This document shows positions 50,470 through 55,588 of a DNA stretch of 55,588 nt, in pieces. The DNA is from Bacillota bacterium (GTDB lineage Bacteria; Bacillota; Clostridia; Christensenellales; UMGS416), in contig JAEZSE010000048.1 of NCBI GenBank assembly GCA_023421955.1, forward strand, positions 1 through 55,588. Direction: 5' to 3'. The translations under genes were made by a program, and so were the position numbers. The notes under the pieces are model-generated. The model was not told where the DNA came from. It saw nothing but the letters and a program-made list of their open reading frames with translations, and did no database searches. The stretch's first letter is position 1, and every line of letters starts with the position of its first letter.

Positions 50470-51159
50470 TCAGTCCGCTTTCTTTTCGATCAGCTCGCCG
50501 GCCAGTGTGAATGTGGCAATGCCCTTCTTTTCATTATCGCTGCCGGTGGAATTAAAGCGCACCGTCAGTGTCTCGCCGGAGAGTTCTATGGCATAGGGCC
50601 AGATGTAGTCGGAGAACGGCTCCACGGCGAAGATCGAGACGCCATCCTCGGCGGATATGCCAATCAGCGGCTCGCCGTAGTAGGAGCAGGTGTAGACCAT
50701 GTCTTCAAACACCACGGGCTTGCAGAGGCCGCCGTTGGCGTCGGAAGTCCAGAGCGTTTCGCCGGTGGTGGTGTTCAGTGCCAGCATGTGATAGTCCACC
50801 TGCAGATAGGCCACCGCGCCCGCAAGCGTGGCCTCCGACCAGGGTTGCAGCTCTGTTTCTTCTTCGATTTTGAACTCACGGCTCCACAGCGTCTCGCCGT
50901 CGTCACTCCCGGTCACGGCGACCAGGCCGCCGTCTCCCTTCACGGCGATTGCCGTGGCGGGCCTGGGCGCGGGCGTGGGGTTGGGCGCAGGCGGCTCGGT
51001 GGGCGCGGAGGTGGGCTCGGCTGTGGCGGTGGCCGTAGCGGCGGTGGTGGGTGCGGCTGTGTCAGGGGCATAGGCAGCTGTTGCGGCAGGCGTCTTATTG
51101 CAGGCGGACTGGACGAATGCCAGCGCCAGCACGTAGGCCAGAATCAGCAATTTCTTCAT
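50470..51159 (-). CDS. PQQ-like beta-propeller lipoprotein
   Basis: 229 residues. The signal peptide ends in a lipobox (VQSAC, about 16-20). A threonine/alanine/proline-rich linker (about 25-70) is followed by PQQ-like blades: GGLVAVTGSDDGETLWSREFK, then YHMLALNTTTGETLWTSDANGG and GISAEDGVSIFAVEPF. The A-x-(D/N)-x-x-T/D-G-x-x-x-W pattern is that of PQQ-like propeller repeats. It has fewer repeats than a full propeller, so it may pair with itself or another protein. The ATG at 51159 overlaps the stop of the upstream gene (ATGA) and has GGAGGTTCACC, so the two form an operon. Confidence 0.85.
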   Translation of the reverse strand: MKKLLILAYVLALAFVQSACNKTPAATAAYAPDTAAPTTAATATATAEPTSAPTEPPAPNPTPAPRPATAIAVKGDGGLVAVTGSDDGETLWSREFKIEEETELQPWSEATLAGAVAYLQVDYHMLALNTTTGETLWTSDANGGLCKPVVFEDMVYTCSYYGEPLIGISAEDGVSIFAVEPFSDYIWPYAIELSGETLTVRFNSTGSDNEKKGIATFTLAGELIEKKAD

Positions 51160-51797
51160 GGTGAACCTCCCGGTGCGGTTGTTTGGGTGGGATTGGCTGC
51201 GTTGCAGTATGCCTCGTCCGGCTTGCACTTTTTGCAGGGCCGTAGGCCCGCCGCTTTCGCTTCTTCCCATGAGGGAAAGGCCACCAGGTTTTCTGGCTTT
51301 ATCCGCTTGGCGCTGGCGCAATCGGGCCGGTGGTAGACCTCTCCCTGGCGGGAGGCGACAAACACGGCGCCGTTGGTATCTATGGCAGCCGTCACGATGT
51401 CTGGCGATGCTGTGGCCGTTTCGGTTGTGCGGCTGCCCACTTGTCCGGGAGCGGTGGTGGCGGCTGTGGCTGTTATGGAGGGAGCACCTTCATGAATTGG
51501 CCGCACTACCGTCTGCCTGGCATGGGCAAGCCCTCCGCCCAGTGCTACAAGCACCAACACGCCTGCCGCAACGATAGCCAGCACCCGCCGGTTCCGTCGG
51601 CCTGCCAGGCCCGCATCGGCGATGGCAAACAGGAAGAAGGGCACTGAGGCCATGGCCAGACCCCACCAGAGGTGCCTGGCTATCAAAAGAGCCGCCGCTC
51701 CAAACCAAGTGAGCGCCAGCACCATCGCCGCCGGGTTTCTCCGCCGGAAGCCGGGGACGCGCCGTAGCAGTGTTTTTCGCGTTCCGAAATTCGTCAT
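51156..51797 (-). CDS. Membrane protein with C-terminal Ada-type metal-binding domain
   Basis: 213 residues from the ATG at 51797 (GAGG upstream). Two or three helices in the first 105 residues (AAMVLALTWFGAAALLIA, LAMASVPFFLFAIADAGLA, VLAIVAAGVLVLVALGG) are followed by a Thr/Ala-rich linker. The compact C-terminal domain AVFVASRQGEVYHRPDCASAKRIKPENLVAFPSWEEAKAAGLRPCKKCKP has the metal-binding Cys pattern (C...CKKC) of the Ada zinc domain seen in many exported proteins. It may bind zinc or DNA outside the cell, but that is inference. It overlaps the propeller lipoprotein gene by 4 nt and lies next to oriC. Confidence 0.78.
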   Translation of the reverse strand: MTNFGTRKTLLRRVPGFRRRNPAAMVLALTWFGAAALLIARHLWWGLAMASVPFFLFAIADAGLAGRRNRRVLAIVAAGVLVLVALGGGLAHARQTVVRPIHEGAPSITATAATTAPGQVGSRTTETATASPDIVTAAIDTNGAVFVASRQGEVYHRPDCASAKRIKPENLVAFPSWEEAKAAGLRPCKKCKPDEAYCNAANPTQTTAPGGSP

Positions 51798-52390
51798 GAC
51801 AAGCCTCGGTCTTGCGCCATTCCCCACTATTTTACAGGAATCGAGGGCAAATGAACAGCATAAATTCATCGCCATCGCATTGACAGGGCGGAGCGACGGC
51901 CATACCGCTCAGGCGGTCTTGTGGCTGGCCTTTGTGACTCTTGCTGTGTTCGGGCGCTGGAAATCTTGGCGGGCCTTTTCCGGCAGCGCGAAGAAGCTGG
52001 CAGACCGTGTGATCACGATGGGGGAGGAGGAATGAAATACCCACATTAGGAATGGAATTAATACCACATATGGAGTTGAAACCAAGCATTTCCATGGCCC
52101 ACCCACCATATGTAGTAGCTGCAAGTCGAGTTATGCACAAGCGCCGCCGGAAGCCCCAATCCTGTGGATAACTTGGAAATATTTCCTTGCATAATATGGG
52201 GCCATCTGTTAAAATAAACGTACTTTCTAGGGTTGCACGGTTTTGGGTTTCCCCAAATGCTGTGCAAATCATTGTGTATAGATATCCACAGGGGAGGGCG
52301 GTTACGGCGTGTTGCAACGCCGCGCCGTTGTGGATGGAGCAAACCACAGCTTGTGGGTATTGTTGAGAACTTTGGGGGGAACACCGGAGA
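51798..52390. other. Predicted replication origin (oriC) upstream of dnaA
   Basis: Gene-free stretch of about 590 bp. DnaA-box-like 9-mers cluster in 52131-52360: perfect TTATCCACA on the minus strand at 52163-52171, TTATGCACA 52131-52139, ATATCCACA 52282-52290, and minus-strand variants CCATCCACA 52329-52337, CTATACACA 52273-52281 and ATACCCACA 52352-52360. An AT-rich part (about 52172-52230) could be the unwinding region. A palindromic ACATATGG/CCATATGT pair lies at about 52066-52112. Position just before dnaA and the cluster support an origin; activity is inferred. Confidence 0.82.
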
Positions 52391-53737
52391 ATGCTGGGAG
52401 AACTGAAGACGGCGCCCGCTCATGAATTATGGGGATCGGTCTGCTCGGTCCTGAAAGGCGAGATGAGCGCCATCGGCTACAAGACGTGGATCGCCACGCT
52501 GAATGTGATCCGCGAGCTGAAGGACGGCAGCCATCCGGTGCTGGTGCTGGAAGCGCCCACCTCCTTCAACCGTCAGTTTTTGGAGACCCGCTACGCCGAG
52601 CTTATTTCCAACGCCCTTTCGCAAGCCGCAGGCCGCCTTTGGGGTGTGAAGTTCATCACCGCCGAAGACCGGCAGTATGCCCAGGAGCAGCCGGAGGCGC
52701 AGGCCGCCCACGACAACGCACTGCCCTTAAACCCCAAATACACCTTTGACGCCTTTGTGGTGGGCAACTCCAACCGCTTTGCCCACGCGGCTTCTCTTGC
52801 CGTGGCCGAGGCCCCGGCCATGAGCTACAACCCGCTGTTTGTGTATGGCGGGGTGGGCCTGGGCAAGACCCATTTGCTGCACGCCATCGGCCACTACATC
52901 CGCGAGCAGTACCCCCGCTTCAAGGTCATCTATGTGACGATCGAGAGCTTCACCAACGAGTTCATCCGCGCCATCCAGACCAACGCCAACGACGCCTTCC
53001 GCAACCGCTACCGCAACGTGGACGTGCTGATGATAGACGACATCCAGTTCATCGCCGGCAAGGAGCGCACGCAGGAGGAGCTTTTCCATACATTCAACAC
53101 CTTGTTTGAGAGCCAGAAGCAGATCATCCTGTCATCTGATAAACCACCACGCCAGATTGACATTGAGGACCGGCTGCGCTCCCGTTTCGAGTGGGGATTG
53201 ATTGCGGACATTCAGCCGCCGGATTTGGAGACCCGCATCGCCATTTTGCAGAAGAAGGCTGAGCAAGACGGCATCTATGTGGAGGGCGATGTGCTGGAGT
53301 TCATCGCGATGCGCTCGGAAAACAACATCCGCGAGCTGCAGGGAGCTTTGAATCGCGCCGCGGCCTATGCCCGGGTGAGCCAGAAGCCGCTGGACATGGC
53401 GTTGGCCCGGGAGGCACTGAAGGATCTGATCAATTCCAGCTCATCCCGCATGGTGTCGCCGGAATCCATCATTTCCAAGGTGGTGGAGCGGTTCGGCATC
53501 TCGGTGGAGGAGCTGAAGAGCAAGAACAAACAGCGGAGGATTGCCGACGCTAGGCAGGTCTCCATGTATCTGATCCGCGAGATGACAGATCTATCCTTGC
53601 CGCGCATCGGCGAGATCTTCAACCGTGACCACACCACGGTGCTGCACGGCTGGCGCACCATCTCTGACAACATGGCCAACGATGTGGAGATGCGTAGCCT
53701 GTTGGCCGATATGCAGCGGGAGCTGAATGGAAAATAA
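52391..53737 (+). CDS. dnaA: Chromosomal replication initiator protein
   Basis: 448 residues. Domain I (about 1-85) begins ELWGSVCSVLKGEMSAIGYKTWIA. Domain III has Walker A GGVGLGKTHLL (about 153-163) and Walker B VLMIDDIQFI, with the ATP-sensing Arg region IEDRLRSRFEWGL. Domain IV ends with the DnaA signature SLPRIGEIFNRDHTTVLHG, which reads DnaA boxes. The ATG at 52391 is preceded by GGGGGGA and CGGAG. oriC lies directly upstream. dnaN does not follow. Instead there is a terminator, a palindromic repeat, and cargo genes separated by copies of the last 126 bp of dnaA. Confidence 0.98.
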   Translation: MLGELKTAPAHELWGSVCSVLKGEMSAIGYKTWIATLNVIRELKDGSHPVLVLEAPTSFNRQFLETRYAELISNALSQAAGRLWGVKFITAEDRQYAQEQPEAQAAHDNALPLNPKYTFDAFVVGNSNRFAHAASLAVAEAPAMSYNPLFVYGGVGLGKTHLLHAIGHYIREQYPRFKVIYVTIESFTNEFIRAIQTNANDAFRNRYRNVDVLMIDDIQFIAGKERTQEELFHTFNTLFESQKQIILSSDKPPRQIDIEDRLRSRFEWGLIADIQPPDLETRIAILQKKAEQDGIYVEGDVLEFIAMRSENNIRELQGALNRAAAYARVSQKPLDMALAREALKDLINSSSSRMVSPESIISKVVERFGISVEELKSKNKQRRIADARQVSMYLIREMTDLSLPRIGEIFNRDHTTVLHGWRTISDNMANDVEMRSLLADMQRELNGK

Positions 53738-53767
53738 AGTTTCATATTGGTATTATGATTAGCTAGG

Positions 53768-53793
53768 GGCCGCTCCGGTTGGGGCGGCCTTTT
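53768..53793 (+). terminator. dnaA terminator
   Basis: Stem GGCCGCTCC with GGGGCGGCC and a 4-nt loop, then TTTT. Confidence 0.85.
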
Positions 53794-53815
53794 ACGTCGT
53801 TGCCCGCGGGTAGGA

Positions 53816-53871
53816 AATCCCCCCTGCCGCGTGCGCGCGGCATCCCCCCTTAATAAGGGCGGGTGGGGATT
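53816..53871. repeat. Bipartite palindrome downstream of dnaA
   Basis: Same design as the gyrB-gyrA units: AATCCCCCCTG, a CCGCG/CGCGG stem, CATCCCCCCTTAATAAGGG, ending GGGATT. The rest of the 53738-54079 gap holds no gene. Confidence 0.88.
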
Positions 53872-53976
53872 CATCGAACCAACCCCGCAGTCTTGTCTCA
53901 ATTAATCTTTCCTTAACCGATACAGAGTGCCTACGAAAATGCGCTCCGGTTGTGGCGGCACCTGTTTTGGGGTTTG

Positions 53977-54006
53977 TTGATGGGAGGCGGGAATAGGTTG
54001 TATAAT
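53977..54006 (+). promoter_or_regulatory. Promoter of dnaA-locus cassette gene 1
   Basis: -35 TTGATG (53977-53982), an 18-bp spacer, -10 TATAAT (54001-54006), followed by GCTTAGTAC. The second cassette has a matching promoter at 54705-54734. Confidence 0.65.
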
Positions 54007-54079
54007 GCTTAGTACACATGGATGAATAGGGAACGGACAGCATATCTGAAGGATCACAATATTTTCAGGAGGTAAGTTA

Positions 54080-54520
54080 ATGTTTGATTACAACGAACTC
54101 CAATCATATATTAACAAATGGCAAGATATTCTTCGTCTTAGGGATTGGGATATAAAGCTTGAACTTGTAACAAATGAATGGCGAAAGACGGGTGATGTAA
54201 AGATTGACCAATCTGATAAAAAGGCGATTCTTTTAGTTAATAACTGCAATCCAAAACAAACAAATATCGAATCAGTGATTATCCATGAACTTTTGCATAT
54301 CAAGCTATGGGGAATGGACCAAATGATAGAGAATTTGTTGCATTGTGTGTATGGTGATGATAAAAATGACCCTAAGTATTCATTTGCATACACGCAGTTT
54401 ATAGAAATGCTTGAACAAACGACAGAGGACTTAGCTAAGGGTTATAAAGAGATTGGGGCAACTGACAAACATATTTCGTTTGGTCGTATACAAAAAGAAG
54501 CTGACGCTGAGTGGAAATAG
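54080..54520 (+). CDS. AT-rich hypothetical protein with an HELLH motif (cassette gene 1)
   Basis: 146 residues. It starts MFDYNELQSYINKWQDILRL with AGGAGGT upstream of the ATG. The segment ESVIIHELLHIKLWGMDQ (about residues 70-87) holds HELLH, a zinc metallopeptidase-type HExxH after a hydrophobic stretch, in a small soluble protein. This looks like the short phage- or mobile-element-type peptidase domains (SprT- or ImmA-like size), though I cannot place it in a family. Strongly AT-rich next to GC-rich dnaA. It lies between the real end of dnaA and a copy of that end, so it appears to be inserted cargo. Confidence 0.72.
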   Translation: MFDYNELQSYINKWQDILRLRDWDIKLELVTNEWRKTGDVKIDQSDKKAILLVNNCNPKQTNIESVIIHELLHIKLWGMDQMIENLLHCVYGDDKNDPKYSFAYTQFIEMLEQTTEDLAKGYKEIGATDKHISFGRIQKEADAEWK

Positions 54521-54560
54521 TATAAGTAAATTACCAAATCTCTTATAAACGCCTTTCAGT

Positions 54561-54688
54561 GAGATCTTCAAAACCGCGACCACACCACGGTGCTGCACGG
54601 CTGGCGCACCATCTCGGACAACATGGCCAACGATGTGGAGATGCGCAGCCTGTTGGCCGATATGCAGCGGGAGCTGAATGGGAAGTAA
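54561..54688 (+). pseudogene. Copy 1 of the dnaA 3' end
   Basis: Matches dnaA 53612-53737 to the stop codon with few changes, plus about 20 bp beyond it (TTCAT-TTGGTATT). A 2-bp insertion near its start shifts the frame, and there is no start codon. It is identical over 95 bp to the third copy at the window end and shares with it two bases (CTCGGAC, GCGCAGC) that differ in dnaA itself (CTCTGAC, GCGTAGC). Confidence 0.95.
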
Positions 54689-54704
54689 CGATTCATTTTG
54701 GTAT

Positions 54705-54734
54705 TTGATACTGGATGGGTAAGCAAAGTATAAT
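54705..54734 (+). promoter_or_regulatory. Promoter of dnaA-locus cassette gene 2
   Basis: -35 TTGATA (54705-54710), an 18-bp spacer, -10 TATAAT (54729-54734), followed by GCCTATAGTAC. It resembles the promoter before cassette gene 1 in both sequence and spacing. Confidence 0.65.
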
Positions 54735-54802
54735 GCCTATAGTACGGAGACGAACAGGTGTTGTCCAAGAATTTGAACTGTCGGCATAATGGGTGGCGAA
54801 AG

Positions 54803-55462
54803 ATGCAAATTGAAGTTGAAAATCTTTATGGTGATGCTTGGATTTTCGGTCCAGAATGCTCTGAAGAAGAGTTAATTGTAAAGCTTACTTCAGTCTATAT
54901 TTCAGTTAACCCAAGAGAGTTCGTAAATGAATTTTGCAATAAGTACTCATTTAAAGTCATTCCATTAAAGGAATGCTATCCATCACCAGAGTGGATAAGA
55001 GTTTGTGGAGAAACTGATTATCGATTTGATCTGGATGTTGGTTTGATTTTTAAGGTTCAAAAATCTATGAATCGATGTATTACTATTTATAATGTAAATG
55101 AACATTATTCAGATTTCTTCCATGAACATAAGCAGTTTATTTCAGTGCCCAAAACCTTACAGGCAATGTTTGATGAATATTTTGGGAAATGGAATCCAGA
55201 AGATTCATACCTCTGGGAGTTAACATACGACCAATATCACTTGATGATAAATGAGGGTGTATTTGTTTCGATGAATAACTTGTTGAGTTGTCAAGTAGGT
55301 GCATATGAGAACGATAGTATATATTATCAAACGTTATTTTTTCATAAAGAAAAGCTGTTTTCTATGCTTAGACAATTTGACTGCAAATATGAAATCGATA
55401 GGCTAATAGAAATGATAGAGCAAGCAATTGAATCTAGAACATTGATATCTTTTATGTTATAG
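54803..55462 (+). CDS. AT-rich hypothetical protein (cassette gene 2)
   Basis: 219 residues from the ATG at 54803 with GGGTGGCG upstream; a GTG at 54758 lacks a binding site. Soluble, rich in aromatic and acidic residues. Features include MQIEVENLYGDAWIFGPECSEEELIVKL at the N-terminus, DLDVGLIFKVQKSMNRCITIYNVNEHYSDFF, and a helical C-terminus (LRQFDCKYEIDRLIEMIEQAIE). No domain is recognised. AT content is much higher than in dnaA. It is bracketed by copy 1 and copy 2 of the dnaA end. Confidence 0.7.
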   Translation: MQIEVENLYGDAWIFGPECSEEELIVKLTSVYISVNPREFVNEFCNKYSFKVIPLKECYPSPEWIRVCGETDYRFDLDVGLIFKVQKSMNRCITIYNVNEHYSDFFHEHKQFISVPKTLQAMFDEYFGKWNPEDSYLWELTYDQYHLMINEGVFVSMNNLLSCQVGAYENDSIYYQTLFFHKEKLFSMLRQFDCKYEIDRLIEMIEQAIESRTLISFML

Positions 55463-55492
55463 TTTTTGTTGACAAATTGTCCAAACCGCTCC

Positions 55493-55588
55493 CACACCAC
55501 GGTGCTGCACGGCTGGCGCACCATCTCGGACAACATGGCCAACGATGTGGAGATGCGCAGCCTGTTGGCCGATATGCAGCGGGAGCTG
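55493..55588 (+). pseudogene. Copy 2 of the dnaA 3' end, cut by the window end
   Basis: Begins at AACCGCTCCCACACC (intact gene: AACCGTGACCACACC) and runs to the last base. It is identical to copy 1 over the final 95 bp. The sequence stopping inside a repeat fits an assembly break, and more cassettes may follow. Confidence 0.93.

Noticed and set aside
54561..54688. A functional mini-DnaA domain IV protein
   Set aside because: There is a 2-bp insertion at its start, no start codon and no binding site. It is a gene-end fragment.
1..55588. tRNA, rRNA, transposase or phage genes
   Set aside because: None was recognised by eye on either strand. A dedicated tRNA and profile search would be needed to exclude short or diverged ones.

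Overview
The window looks like the chromosome of a high-GC, spore-forming Firmicute of the Clostridia type. Evidence: a complete GerA-family germinant-receptor operon, perfect Spo0A boxes, a remB-gyrB-gyrA block, an FmrO-type rRNA methyltransferase, strong AGGAGG-like ribosome binding sites and TATAAT promoters. Most genes are GC-rich. A minority are clearly AT-rich and sit in flanks made of copied host sequence. The last bases fall inside a repeat of the dnaA 3' end, so this is probably a natural contig end.

Layout. 1-5 kb: lipoproteins, dnaN (minus strand), a VOC protein and an AT-rich HExxH protein. 5-9 kb: germination operon gerA-gerC-small 2-TM protein-gerB. 9-15 kb: two tandem CheW-chemoreceptor modules, each with a Spo0A box upstream. 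15-20 kb: parvulin-type isomerase, rhodanese lipoprotein, galactokinase, amidohydrolase. 20-26 kb: a mosaic between the convergent amidohydrolase and rRNA methyltransferase genes, holding AraC, DUF488 plus partner, an unknown gene and a DUF559 gene bracketed by palindromic repeats. 26-32 kb: Tgt-like enzyme, solute-binding-type lipoprotein, large DUF5107/TPR protein. 32-34 kb: four paralogous small membrane proteins in tandem. 34-41 kb: DUF554 protein, three AT-rich cargo genes separated by copies of one intergenic sequence, a DHA2 exporter with a long coiled coil, and its TetR regulator with two matching operators. 41-46 kb: remB-gyrB-gyrA. 46-52 kb: small metabolic and membrane genes. 52-55.6 kb: oriC, dnaA and two cargo genes separated by copies of the dnaA 3' end.

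The most interesting pattern occurs at three separate loci (20.5-25.5 kb, 35.1-37.8 kb, 53.6-55.6 kb). Foreign-looking, mostly AT-rich genes sit in tandem, separated by duplicated host gene ends or intergenic sequence. At two of these loci the separator is chimeric: the right flank of the locus is joined to its left flank. That is the junction expected from a circular molecule or a tandem duplication. No integrase, transposase or attC-like site was recognised. I infer a homology-driven way of accumulating gene cassettes at fixed intergenic sites. Misassembly of strain variants is the main alternative.

The replication origin neighbourhood is also rearranged. dnaN lies about 50 kb from dnaA on the opposite strand, recF was not seen, and gyrB-gyrA lie upstream of oriC pointing toward it.
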